DNA from: Methylibium sp035762065
GTDB taxonomy: Bacteria; Pseudomonadota; Gammaproteobacteria; Burkholderiales; Burkholderiaceae_C
DNA length: 64,000 bases
Direction of reading: 5' to 3'
Assembly (NCBI RefSeq): GCF_035762065.1
Contig: NZ_DASTPW010000055.1
Location: 129,791-193,790 of the forward strand
Below, one piece after another: positions 57,301 to 64,000 of the stretch (the first letter of the stretch is position 1; every line of letters begins with the position of its first letter). The notes below the pieces were generated by a model. The model saw only the letters and a list, made by a program, of their open reading frames with translations. It made no database searches and was not told the origin of the DNA. The position numbers and the translations under genes are program-made.

Positions 57301-58257
57301 CCGGCGGGCCGTGCGTACCTGTTCTTCGTCAATCCGCTCACCGGGGCGCTGCTCGAGACGGTCGCCGTCGGCACCGGCGGTTCGGCCACCAACGATGCCG
57401 GCCTCGCGCACATCAATGCGTATGTGCTCGACTTCACCGACGGCTATGCCGACGCCATCTACGGAGCCGACCTGCTGGGCAACCTATGGCGGGTCGACGT
57501 GAGCGGCACCGGGCCGTTCCCCGCACCGGCGACGCCGATCGCCCGGCTCACCGACACCGCCGGCAATCCTCAGCCTGTCACGACGCGGCCTCGAATTGTC
57601 CTGCATCCGCTTACTCGCGATCGCATCGTCACGATCGGGACGGGCCGGTTGCTTGACAGCTCCGACCTCGCTAGCACGCAGCAGCAAACCTTTTATGCCA
57701 TTCGTGACGGCAACCAGGCACGTTTCTTCAGCCCCCGTCCTGCGACGGGCGGGACCAGCATGCCGCCCGAATTGCCGGCGACGGTGACGGGATTTCCAAT
57801 CACGCGGGTGGCGGATCTCGTCGCTGTTTCGGAAGCTCAGTTGGCGACCGGCATCACCCTGACCGATGACGCTCCAATGGGCTGGTACCACGACCTCGGT
57901 TTCGCCAACGGAGCCGGAACCGTCGCACGCAGGGTCTTGGTGGACTCCGCAGTGTTTCAAGGCACCGTTGCTTTCGCAAGCACGCTGCCTTCCGTGTCCG
58001 ATCCCTGCGAGCCGTCCGGTACAAGCCGCGTCTACGCGACCAACTTGGGAACGGCTCGTTCTCAGTTGGCCCAGCAAGCAGCGTTCTACCCGTTGGCTTC
58101 GGGCAGCGTCAACAACCTGCAGTTCCTCTCAGTCGGAGGCTCCGTGCGGTTGGTCGGGGGGACTGACCGCGGCGGCCTCGAGCCGGTCCCAGGACCGACA
58201 GCCGCGCCCGTGGAACTGCGGCGGTTGAACTGGCGCGAGATTCCGCTGACCAATTGA
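54349..58257 (+). CDS. pilY1: Type IV pilus tip adhesin PilY1
   Basis: 1302 residues. Signal peptide LQLALPVLAGALVADAGAQT; N-terminal variable half (von-Willebrand-type region uncertain) and C-terminal seven-bladed propeller: MAYAGANDGMLHAFRGDGS, ILIGGLGKGGRSYYAIDVTS, DGYADAIYGADLLGNLWRVD. The last motif corresponds to the calcium-site neighbourhood of PilY1. Start GTG 54349 has AAGAGG six bases upstream. Ends the minor-pilin operon; no further pilin follows. Confidence 0.93.
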   Translation: MSTSQGTFHAQPAGRILGAWRSRALQLALPVLAGALVADAGAQTTLADGPIFAATSASVPSNVALALSVEWPTASRAAYPGVDDYSSARLYRGYFDAGKCYNYSYSATEAARHFRPAGLATNRTCTSANGWSGNFLNWAATQAIDPFRLVMTGGNRSTDTPTETILQKAFHSGQGALYPDKVLTDAATIAGATPFNWGTLRIRIQGAGFAMIFSGTSVAGDPATAIPYGSAATDVVQRYSASVRVRVCDGSGGAGGLESNCQPYGSNAKPEGLIQRYATRLRFSAFGYMNETGNQRDGGVMRARMKFVGPTQPVPGQPPIANPRQEWSPTTGVFEVHPDSADETASNGNYGSTALSSGVANYLNKFGQLLTGEYKGNDPVGELYYAATRYFKNLGNVPQWSAIGTTDPAEITRRLDGFPVITTWDDPIQYSCQRNFILGIGDIYTHADKNVPGNTNTSNEPAIPNFGADPLNAVAATNIVGQLQGLGTSYGTATNVSSGCCSTNGALMAGIAFHSNTSDIRPDDPADLIRTRNRQTIQTFWVDVLERAFEPSNQFYLAAKFGGLLPPAGTTLSYATPPTTIEDSWWTTTGETVGAGATSQPRPDNYFTAGDPDTMVSGLTRAFERINTLGASFTTSSAVAQPQVSGTAGNLSFAASYDADGWIGQLSANSLSFAPDGTPTQTNVWNASTTLAAQLAGGGWDTGRRVITRRPGFTTGGVPFRVANLSPAQLTALDTSYVAGNDSVAYVNYLRGDRSQERSAATPGLPYRQRRSLLGDIVGSNVVAIGAPSLPLSDATNPGYNQFKIDNANRPVMAYAGANDGMLHAFRGDGSVTEAGREVFAYVPNAVIPGPSTPSTPSVDGLAALGNPNYVHRNYVNSTPFITDIDVNRTWTNGTPPATAPAPAWRSILIGGLGKGGRSYYAIDVTSPTSATSEADAASRVLWEISPPGMGYTFGQPVVVKTRRYGWTVVLPSGYNTPAVDAANPAGRAYLFFVNPLTGALLETVAVGTGGSATNDAGLAHINAYVLDFTDGYADAIYGADLLGNLWRVDVSGTGPFPAPATPIARLTDTAGNPQPVTTRPRIVLHPLTRDRIVTIGTGRLLDSSDLASTQQQTFYAIRDGNQARFFSPRPATGGTSMPPELPATVTGFPITRVADLVAVSEAQLATGITLTDDAPMGWYHDLGFANGAGTVARRVLVDSAVFQGTVAFASTLPSVSDPCEPSGTSRVYATNLGTARSQLAQQAAFYPLASGSVNNLQFLSVGGSVRLVGGTDRGGLEPVPGPTAAPVELRRLNWREIPLTN

Positions 58258-58462
58258 TCATGCTTGCATTGCCTCCGGCGCCGCAAACATAGTCGGGCCG
58301 CTCGTGCCTCGCAGTGCCCGTTGCAGCACTGCGTGTGCGCGCGGACAGCGACGCGCCCCCGGAGCAAGCTTCCATCTCGCCACGCGCTCCACTATTCGCT
58401 GGGTCTTCGACCGAAGGTGGCTAAAGACGGCCTCTGGGCAAGACTCGTTTATCGTTCTTCCC

Positions 58463-59047
58463 ATGCCCATCGACCTGGGAAGCACCCGTCTCGACAACGC
58501 CCTCGCCCTCTTCGACGAGTTCGTCCTCGCCACTGTCAAGCACCCTGACGCCGCCACACTCCGCGGCCTTGAAGGCCGCTTTGCGGAAAAGCTCGGCATT
58601 CAGCCGAGCTATTGGTCGCAGATTAAGAGCCGCTCGCGCCAGATCGGCGAGCGGCTTGCGCGACAGTTCGAACGGCAGTGCCGCAAGCCCGCTGGATGGC
58701 TCGACATGCCGCCGAAGCAGCGCGGCCGGACCACAGCGCCGATGGGCGATGCACGCGCGCTTACCGACCCAACGCCGGCCGAGCCGGAAGACCCGACCCA
58801 CCCGAAAGACGACGACGAACGCTTCATCGTCGGTCTCGTGCTGACCTACTACCGCCGGCACCCGCAACGCGCTCGCGCCCGCCTGCTTGATCTCCTGGGT
58901 GAAGTTCTGGTAGTAGACCCGGCGCCGCGCAAAGACTCTCCTGCACCAACCAAGACCCAACCCACATCGGCAGTGCCGCCCGACAACGACCACGCGCTAT
59001 GGACCCGAAGCAATGCCGGTGTGGCGCCTTTGAAACGCAAGCGCTGA
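58463..59047 (+). CDS. Helix-turn-helix-like conserved protein
   Basis: 194 residues from ATG 58463 (MPIDLGSTRLDNALALFDEF). Around residues 35-75 the segment LEGRFAEKLGIQPSYWSQIK followed by SRSRQIGERLARQFERQ looks like a repressor-type HTH. The C-terminus is a Pro/Asp-rich linker plus helical ERFIVGLVLTYYRRHPQRAR. I recall the QPSYWSQIKSRSRQIG core in other Burkholderiales; targets unknown. Stands alone after pilY1 with 205 bp of intergenic sequence. Confidence 0.75.
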   Translation: MPIDLGSTRLDNALALFDEFVLATVKHPDAATLRGLEGRFAEKLGIQPSYWSQIKSRSRQIGERLARQFERQCRKPAGWLDMPPKQRGRTTAPMGDARALTDPTPAEPEDPTHPKDDDERFIVGLVLTYYRRHPQRARARLLDLLGEVLVVDPAPRKDSPAPTKTQPTSAVPPDNDHALWTRSNAGVAPLKRKR

Positions 59048-59061
59048 ATTGCGCTCCAGGG

Positions 59062-59089
59062 TTGACGAAGATAAAGTGGCGTTTATCAT
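59062..59089 (+). promoter_or_regulatory. Sigma-70 promoter
   Basis: TTGACG (59062-59067) and TATCAT (59084-59089) with 16-bp spacing, a strong consensus match in GC-rich DNA. It lies just after the HTH gene and reads into a stretch with no convincing gene. Confidence 0.6.
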
Positions 59090-59095
59090 TTGCGC

Positions 59096-59376
59096 AAGCT
59101 TGCTCGCTGCTTTGCAAGCGACACACCTTCACCGCCACAAGACCATCGAAGCAAACGCCGATGACTCGTCTTACGCCGCATCCGATGTCTGCCACGCGCT
59201 GCCTTGTCGCATCGGCCGCTGTGCGTCTGGCGTGGCCGTCAAAGGCAGGTCGAAACGTGCAATCGCTGAGCACCGCCCGCTTCGGCGGCGCACTCCACGC
59301 CCCACCGCGTCGCTGAGTCATTGAGACTTCGCCACGACGGCCCGGGGATGCAAGTGCACTCCGGGCCGTTTGCTTT
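59096..59376 (+). other. Gene-less transcript region: candidate small RNA
   Basis: About 280 bp between a good promoter and an intrinsic terminator (59338-59368). Short open frames exist in it, including an ATG at 59160 ending at 59316, but none has a ribosome site or family look. It could be a small RNA, or a leader for the downstream genes. Nothing else recognisable between 59048 and 59446. Confidence 0.35.
59338..59368 (+). terminator. Intrinsic terminator
   Basis: CGGCCCGG (59338-59345) pairs with CCGGGCCG (59361-59368), 15-base loop, followed by TTTGCTTTG. Confidence 0.7.
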
Positions 59377-59446
59377 GATGCGGTGACTTGCCGCGGTCAG
59401 GCTCGATGGATTCGCTTGATCAGCCAACTTTCACCAGGAGCCACCT

Positions 59447-59539
59447 ATGAAGAACCGTCCGTCGACCGATGTGCCCGGCCACCGCTGCTTCGCGCGGTTG
59501 CGCGCCGGCATAGCCGCGCTCTCGCCACCCTTTGCCTGA
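59447..59539 (+). CDS. 30-residue peptide with strong ribosome site
   Basis: MKNRPSTDVPGHRCFARLRA then GIAALSPPFA. CCAGGAG lies eight bases before the ATG, and the peptide is followed 46 bp later by a conserved small gene. The C-terminus is amphipathic or weakly hydrophobic. Could be a real small protein or a translated leader; no homologue recognised. Confidence 0.4.
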   Translation: MKNRPSTDVPGHRCFARLRAGIAALSPPFA

Positions 59540-59585
59540 AACCCGCGCTGCCGCACCTGGACGGCGGTCGCCGAGGAGAAGCCTG

Positions 59586-59894
59586 ATGTTTGCTCCCATC
59601 ACCCGCGCCCATCTGCATCCCCCGCAATGGTCTCCGCCGACACGCGGGCCGCGCCGGACAGCGGTGACGCTTCTGCTGCGCGCAAGCGCGCTGCTGGTCC
59701 GCACGGCAGTGCGCCTGCAACAACCTACCTCCGGCCCGCCGCTGAGGCTTGCGCGGTCCGGGGCGGTCGCTGCCGACCTGCCCGGCGAAGACGCCCGCAG
59801 CCGCGAATTCCACGCCGAGGCCGGGGCACCGGAAGGCGCGCTTTACGTGGGCGGGCAACTCGTCGGTCGTTTGCCGGGCGTGAAGCGGCTTTGA
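59586..59894 (+). CDS. Small conserved protein, ahead of HDOD gene
   Basis: 102 residues from ATG 59586 (GGAGAAG upstream). Arg/Pro-rich front (MFAPITRAHLHPPQWSPPTR), a hydrophobic helix (VTLLLRASALLVRTAVRLQQ) and a conserved ending FHAEAGAPEGALYVGGQLVG then RLPGVKRL, which I recall from other Burkholderiales small proteins. Its stop overlaps the next TTG start as TTGA. Function unknown. Confidence 0.65.
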   Translation: MFAPITRAHLHPPQWSPPTRGPRRTAVTLLLRASALLVRTAVRLQQPTSGPPLRLARSGAVAADLPGEDARSREFHAEAGAPEGALYVGGQLVGRLPGVKRL

Positions 59895-60847
59895 CGGCGT
59901 CCTCGCTTGCATGTGCAGGCGGGGGCGCTGTTCAAGTCGGCGCTTGTCGCGTCGATATCAGCGACGTGGAAAGCCCGCAAGTCTTCTCAGCCTCGGCGCC
60001 GCTCGAGCTTGCGCCGCCCGATGTGGCCGCATGGATGGTGCGCTTTGCTGCGGCTCCGATCCCAATCCTCGCAAGCACCGCCCAGGAACTGGCCTGGCTC
60101 GCGGACGCGGAGGAACGTCGCGGCGATGTCGATGCTCACCAGCTGTGCGAACCCATCGAGCGTGATCCGCTGATGTGCCTGCGGGTGCTGGCCAGCGCCG
60201 CCCGCTGCCGCGCCCGGCTGCCGGCCGAGCGCCAAGGCGGCACCGAGACGATTACCGCAGCGCTCGTGATGCTGGGCATCGGCCCGTTCTTTCGCGAGTA
60301 TGCCGAGCCATTGACGGTCGAACAGTGCCTTGCGGCGCACCCGGCTGCGATCGACGGCCTGATGGGCGTGATCCGCCGAGCGCACCGCGCCGCCGATTTC
60401 GCGCTCTGCTTCGCCGTGCACCGCATGGATGACGACGCCGCGGTCGTCAAGTTGGCCGCCCTGCTGCACGATTTTGCGGAGATGCTGCTGTGGTGCCACG
60501 CGCCGGAACTGGCGTTGGCGATCCAGTCCCGGCAGGCCGCCGACGCCGGCTTGCGTACCGCCGAGGCACAGCAAGCGCTGCTGCGGGCCGAATTGCCGGA
60601 GGTGGCCCAGGCGCTGATGCGCCACTGGACGCTGCCTGAACTGCTGGTACGCATCAACGACGAGCGCCAGGCGGCCGAGCCGCGGGTGCGCAGTGTGCTG
60701 CTTGCCGTGCGGCTGGCGCGGCACACCGACGAGGCCAAGGGCGGCTGGAGCAATCCTGCGGTGCCCGACGATCTGCGCGACATCGCCCAGCTCCTGAACC
60801 TGTCAAAGAACGCCGTCGAGACGCTCGTGCGCGAGATCGATCGCTGA
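59891..60847 (+). CDS. HDOD-domain signalling protein
   Basis: 318 residues if the TTG overlapping the previous stop is used. HDOD fold: LAWLADAEERRGDVDAHQLC, PIERDPLMCLRVLASAA, LHDFAEMLLWCHAPELALAI, LPEVAQALMRHWTLPELLVR. HDOD proteins lack the HD metal residues and bind partners in chemotaxis, pilus or stress signalling. Near the pilus operon and the receiver protein. An in-frame extension to 59627 exists but overlaps the previous gene without a ribosome site. Confidence 0.8.
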   Translation: MTASSLACAGGGAVQVGACRVDISDVESPQVFSASAPLELAPPDVAAWMVRFAAAPIPILASTAQELAWLADAEERRGDVDAHQLCEPIERDPLMCLRVLASAARCRARLPAERQGGTETITAALVMLGIGPFFREYAEPLTVEQCLAAHPAAIDGLMGVIRRAHRAADFALCFAVHRMDDDAAVVKLAALLHDFAEMLLWCHAPELALAIQSRQAADAGLRTAEAQQALLRAELPEVAQALMRHWTLPELLVRINDERQAAEPRVRSVLLAVRLARHTDEAKGGWSNPAVPDDLRDIAQLLNLSKNAVETLVREIDR

Positions 60848-60943
60848 AGAAACCGCTTTTGCAGGCCTCGGGAAGACCCCAGGCACTTCCGCGCCTCGGT
60901 ATCCGGCGAGGACAAAACCGCCGCGGGCTGAGACAATCGAGAG

Positions 60944-61252
60944 ATGGCCTCACGCAAAGACACCACCACGCGCATCCAGGAAGACGGACTTCGCTACACC
61001 AGCAAGGCACCAGGCTCGCCGTTTTCGCCGCGGCCCGGCGCGTTCTCTGGCGCGACAAATACCATGTCTTGCTTCTTCTGCGGTGCACATCAGCCTCCCA
61101 ACCGCCGCACGATGCAGAAAGTGTTGGGTCGCAGCCAGCCGGTCTGCGAGCCTTTGTGCGAAAAGAACCCCCGCGCAAAGAAGCTTGCCGCCCTGGCCGC
61201 CGCCGCCGCCGCCGCGGAGAGCGAGCCGCAGGAAACCGGCACGAACGGCTGA
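60944..61252 (+). CDS. Small Cys-rich protein, putative zinc ribbon
   Basis: 102 residues, MASRKDTTTRIQEDGLRYTS. Contains CFFCG (about 43-47) and CEPLCEK (about 68-74), the two CxxC-like knuckles of a zinc ribbon. Ala-rich C-terminus. The ending and the TSKAPGSPF motif recur in Burkholderiales, as I recall. No function known. Confidence 0.65.
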   Translation: MASRKDTTTRIQEDGLRYTSKAPGSPFSPRPGAFSGATNTMSCFFCGAHQPPNRRTMQKVLGRSQPVCEPLCEKNPRAKKLAALAAAAAAAESEPQETGTNG

Positions 61253-61259
61253 GTTTTCG

Positions 61260-61303
61260 CGCGGGCGGCCGGTGCCGCTAACGCGGGCGGCCGGTGCCGC
61301 TAA
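61260..61303 (+). repeat. Perfect tandem 22-bp repeat
   Basis: Two identical 22-base units (61260-61281 and 61282-61303), each starting CGCGGGCGGCCGG and ending GTGCCGCTAA, 7 bp after the stop of the small Cys-rich gene. The units contain a possible hairpin core GGCGGCCGGTGCCGC. Confidence 0.85.
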
Positions 61304-61397
61304 AGGTGTCCGCGTCCAGCCACGGACCTGGGGATGACATGACGCAGTTGGCGCCCGAGTAAAGACAGCAGCCCGTTAGATTTCTCTCGAGACCAAT

Positions 61398-61742
61398 ATG
61401 CCGCGAAAGAGCCGTATCACGCTCGAACAAGTCGAAGCTCAGATCGCCGCTTTGCAGGAACGCGCACGCGCGCTGCGGGCTGCGGAAGGCAAAGAGGTGC
61501 TGGTTCGAATTAAGCAGGCGATCGAGCATTACGGCTTTTCTGCGCAGGATTTGGGCTTCGGCGAGAAGCGCGCGGGTGTCGGCCGCAAAGCCAGTCCGTC
61601 AGCCACGAAGCCGCGCAAGAAAGGCATCATTCGTTTTCGAGATGAAGCAGGTAACTCTTGGACGGGCGTTGGGAAACGACCTAACTGGTACAAAGCGGCA
61701 ATAGCCGGCGGCCGCACCCCTGAGGATCTCGCGGTCAAGTAA
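61398..61742 (+). CDS. H-NS family nucleoid-associated protein
   Basis: 114 residues. N-terminal oligomerisation helix (LEQVEAQIAALQERARALRA), flexible linker with KASPSATKPRKKG, and C-terminal DNA-binding loop of the Burkholderia H-NS type: FRDEAGNSWTGVGKRPNWYK then AAIAGGRTPEDL. Binds AT-rich and transferred DNA. Lies at the edge of a gene-poor, slightly less GC-rich stretch. Confidence 0.92.
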   Translation: MPRKSRITLEQVEAQIAALQERARALRAAEGKEVLVRIKQAIEHYGFSAQDLGFGEKRAGVGRKASPSATKPRKKGIIRFRDEAGNSWTGVGKRPNWYKAAIAGGRTPEDLAVK

Positions 61743-63145
61743 GACGATCAACCGCCAGGCGGCAAAGCAGCGAGGTGCGCCAAGCGCTCGTCTTTTACCT
61801 TTGGCCTTGGAACCTGCCGCACGAACGCTGATGCCACTTTCGATGCGAGCGTCGGCCGACATAGGTGACCGCCGTTCAACTCGCGGAGACAATCGTCGGT
61901 ACTCAAGGGCGACGCCAATGGTGCAGCTGCACCGAGCACATGGTGATCGGCGAAGCGTTAGCTAACCGGCGGCAGGCTGGCCAGCATGCGCTGCGGAGTG
62001 CGGGTTGCAGGGGATCAACGCAGCGCACGTGCGGCAAGATTCGTATTCTCTCAAGACCCATTCGGGAGAAGCGAGGCCTCGACATCTCGCCGTCCGTGCT
62101 GTGAACCAGCATTGGGTAAATGCGCGCGCAGGCGCATTGAATATCGGCTGGCACACTGCAGCGATGTTATAGACATCGTGTAGTGCATCACTTGAAGCGC
62201 GCGCCGTATTTCTGGCGTTGCGCACCAGCGCTCACGGGCTGGCTTCAAGCTTGTCGGGCGAAGCCCGCGATCCCGCCGAAGGGCTTATGCGCGCATTGCC
62301 TTTATAAGCGCAGTTGTAGTCCGTGCACGCGTTTCAAGGTCGCCGGCAAAATCGAGCTGCGTGACGGCGACATGCCGCAGCACCCAGTTGGTTCGCCGCG
62401 GCGTGCGGCTAAACATGTCGAGCAGTAGTCGCGCATCGCGCAAGATCCGCGGCCCGGAGGCCGAATCGGCCGACCGTGGCGGGCATGGGCGCGTACGAAT
62501 GGCGCCGTCTACGCCTGACCAGTCCCATGTTGGCTTCGGTGCACCCGCGCCGCAGATTTGAGGCGCTGCACGATGGATATTCCACGCGCCGAGCGCCATG
62601 GGCGCCTACCGATCGGCGCCGCAGAAGCAAAGTCGCTCAGTAAGGCACTCGGCGTGCCTGCGGCGAGTTGTATTGGCGTCGGAGGTGCAGGGATCCGCAT
62701 CACCCTCGATGCCACGGCACGCCATCCAGCAGGCCGAACTGCTGTGGCGCCCCGCGACAAGGCGAGGCACTCATGTTTGCCTGTGTCAACACGTGGCTGC
62801 ATCGATGTGCGTTCAAGCGCGCACGGGCGCTTCGCGTGTCTGAACGCGCTCGAAGGAAGGAAGCGCGTGCAAGCGGCTCGGCGTTCAGCAAGTCACTGCG
62901 CGGCCCTGCCAATGCGTGAATCGCGTCGAGCATTGCTGGGTCGTCGTCGGAGCTTGCATCGAAACATTGGCTTCAAGATGGACGAATACGTCAATCGTGC
63001 GCTTGAGCAGCTTCGCTGTTGAGTCGACGTCGGGCTGCTCGACAAGCCTCGAGCGGGGTATGCGGTCGCCCGTAGGAAGGGTCAAGTGCCCACTTGCCTC
63101 GAGCATGTGCGGAGTTGTTGCATGCACGGGGCAGAGACGCAAGCC
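61743..63145 (+). other. Gene-poor region between H-NS and tRNA-fMet
   Basis: About 1.4 kb with less GC than the rest and no gene I can support on either strand; open frames are short, lack ribosome sites and have unnatural composition. A 13-base direct repeat AGGCGCATTGAAT occurs at 62130-62142 and again at 63195-63207 next to the tRNA 3' end. Could be remains of an integrated element or decayed genes. Confidence 0.5.
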
Positions 63146-63190
63146 GCAAAAGCAAAACGCCAACCTGTTCGGTTGGCGTTTTGCTTTTGC
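63146..63190 (-). terminator. Long perfect terminator hairpin downstream of tRNA-fMet
   Basis: 20-bp perfect stem: GCAAAAGCAAAACGCCAACC (63146-63165), loop TGTTC, and its complement (63171-63190). A and T runs inside the stem arms make it bidirectional. It lies 18 bp past the tRNA 3' end. Confidence 0.9.
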
Positions 63191-63208
63191 GCCGAGGCGC
63201 ATTGAATG

Positions 63209-63285
<77 letters not shown>

Positions 63286-63297
63286 TCAAGAAAACCA

Positions 63298-63327
63298 ATC
63301 GTAACACGCGTCCACCCGCACGGTCAA
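63298..63327 (-). promoter_or_regulatory. Promoter of tRNA-fMet
   Basis: On the minus strand TTGACC (63327-63322) and TACGAT (63303-63298) with 18-bp spacing, about 12 bases before the tRNA 5' end. Confidence 0.7.
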
Positions 63328-63413
63328 TGCGCCGCCGAAGCTTAACCGTGCCTCTGGCACATGCCCTGCAGACTGAAAGGCCGGATGTCAGCAGGGGGAT
63401 AGTGTCTACACGC

Positions 63414-63803
63414 ATGGCTAGTGTTCTGGTAGTGGAGGACAACGACGACGTCAGGGAGATGATGGCTGTCACGCTCGAGCTCGAAGGGCACCACGTGGCC
63501 ACCGCCGTCAACGGCCGCGATGCGCTCGAGAAGCTTCACACCGGTGAACGCCCCTGCGTGATCCTGCTGGACCTGATGATGCCCGTGATGAACGGGTGGG
63601 AATTCCGCCGCGCCCTCGAGCTGGACCCGGTGTTACGCGACGTGCCAGTTGTGGTGGTCTCGGCTGCCACAAAGGAGATGGCGCAGCGCGCCCATGCGGC
63701 CGCCCACCTGCCCAAGCCTCTCGATATGGACCAGCTGCTGGACATCGTGGGGGCGCTCTGCAGCGACCCGGGCGCGACCGCCGGCTGCGGCGAGCCTCAC
63801 TGA
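63414..63803 (+). CDS. Single-domain response regulator
   Basis: 129 residues, one receiver: VVEDNDDV acidic pocket, phospho-Asp in LLDLMMPVMNGWEF, switch Ser in VVSAATKEM and Lys in HLPKPLDMD. No output domain. A GTG at 63402, four bases after AGGGGG, is an alternative start that would add VSTR. Its 3' end overlaps the convergent FtsB-like gene by 7 bases. Partner kinase not in view here. Confidence 0.88.
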   Translation: MASVLVVEDNDDVREMMAVTLELEGHHVATAVNGRDALEKLHTGERPCVILLDLMMPVMNGWEFRRALELDPVLRDVPVVVVSAATKEMAQRAHAAAHLPKPLDMDQLLDIVGALCSDPGATAGCGEPH

Positions 63804-64000
63804 CGCGGACGGGGGGCGTCGCGGACGATGAAAAGCACTTCGCCCGGCCGGATGTAGCCCAGGCTCTCGCGGATCAGCGACTCCTGCGCGGCCGGGTCGT
63901 CGCGGTAGAGGCGGACCTTCTCGCGCAGATCCCGGTTCTCGGCGCGCAGCCTGTTCAGCGACGCTTCCGCTTCCGCGTACGACGCCCGCGCCCGCAGCCC
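63797..64000 (-). CDS. FtsB/DivIC-like septum formation initiator (5' end outside window)
   Basis: Only the last 67 residues are present, read from the window edge: coiled coil ASYAEAEASLNRLRAENRDL then REKVRLYRDDPAAQESLIRE, then SLGYIRPGEVLFIVRDAP. The closing 'R-x-x-L-G-[LY]-x-[RK]-P-G-E' is the FtsB/DivIC signature. It would have one membrane helix in the missing N-terminus and act in divisome assembly. Confidence 0.8.
   Translation of the reverse strand, partial: GLRARASYAEAEASLNRLRAENRDLREKVRLYRDDPAAQESLIRESLGYIRPGEVLFIVRDAPRPRQ

Noticed and set aside
58824..59321. Antisense frame over the candidate small-RNA region
   Set aside because: No start context, runs across the HTH gene's 3' end in a mirror frame.
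62558..63022. A 154-codon open frame in the gene-poor region
   Set aside because: No ribosome site, odd composition (Arg/Ala/Ser/His), no family resemblance, overlapped by equally open frames.

Overview
The window is chromosomal DNA from a very GC-rich betaproteobacterium of the order Burkholderiales, most like the Rubrivivax/Methylibium/Piscinibacter group. This is inferred from codon use, the hslVU, glyQS-gmhB-plsC and fimT-pilVWXY1 gene orders, H-NS of the Burkholderia type, and a lanthanide-type methanol dehydrogenase cluster. No insertion sequence, prophage or CRISPR array was recognised. Most of the window reads as core genome with a few accessory insertions.

Layout. 0-7.4 kb: signalling block with a PAS histidine kinase (cut by the window edge), a single-domain response regulator, a two-domain KaiC-like ATPase and a large hybrid sensor kinase. 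7.6-17.2 kb: minus-strand housekeeping genes (miaB, a CoA racemase/transferase, a YgjP-type metallopeptidase, plsC, gmhB, glyS, glyQ), with a small nucleotidyltransferase pair wedged between glyS and gmhB. 17.2-25.7 kb: a cytochrome P450 divergent from a three-gene RND efflux set. 25.7-30.5 kb: lnt, corC, a COG0523 metallochaperone GTPase and an unusual DksA with a histone-H1-like tail. 30.6-38.9 kb: a STAS protein, hslVU, a protealysin-like protease with its probable emfourin inhibitor, an alcohol dehydrogenase and coaX. 39.1-50.8 kb: fused isobutyryl-CoA mutase icmF, then xoxF-xoxG-xoxJ with four further exported or lipoprotein genes and AMP nucleosidase. 50.9-58.3 kb: type IV pilus minor-pilin operon ending in pilY1. 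58.4-64 kb: small conserved regulators, an HDOD protein, H-NS, a gene-poor stretch, initiator tRNA-fMet, a receiver protein and the 3' end of an FtsB/DivIC-like gene.

How it fits together. The XoxF block is a periplasmic methanol or other alcohol oxidation unit: quinoprotein, its cytochrome c, the XoxJ binding protein, then a trypsin-like/TPR protease, two uncharacterised exported proteins and a metallo-beta-lactamase-fold lipoprotein, with many stop/start overlaps. A strong hairpin lies between xoxF and xoxG and probably sets their ratio. icmF just upstream carries a perfect palindrome of the branched-chain-catabolism regulator type.

The most noteworthy items are the exported accessory module of the xox cluster, the H1-tailed DksA lacking a complete zinc site, the KaiC cassette, the cassette inserted in the glyS-gmhB operon, and a multi-hairpin repeat that supplies the stop codons of two unrelated genes.
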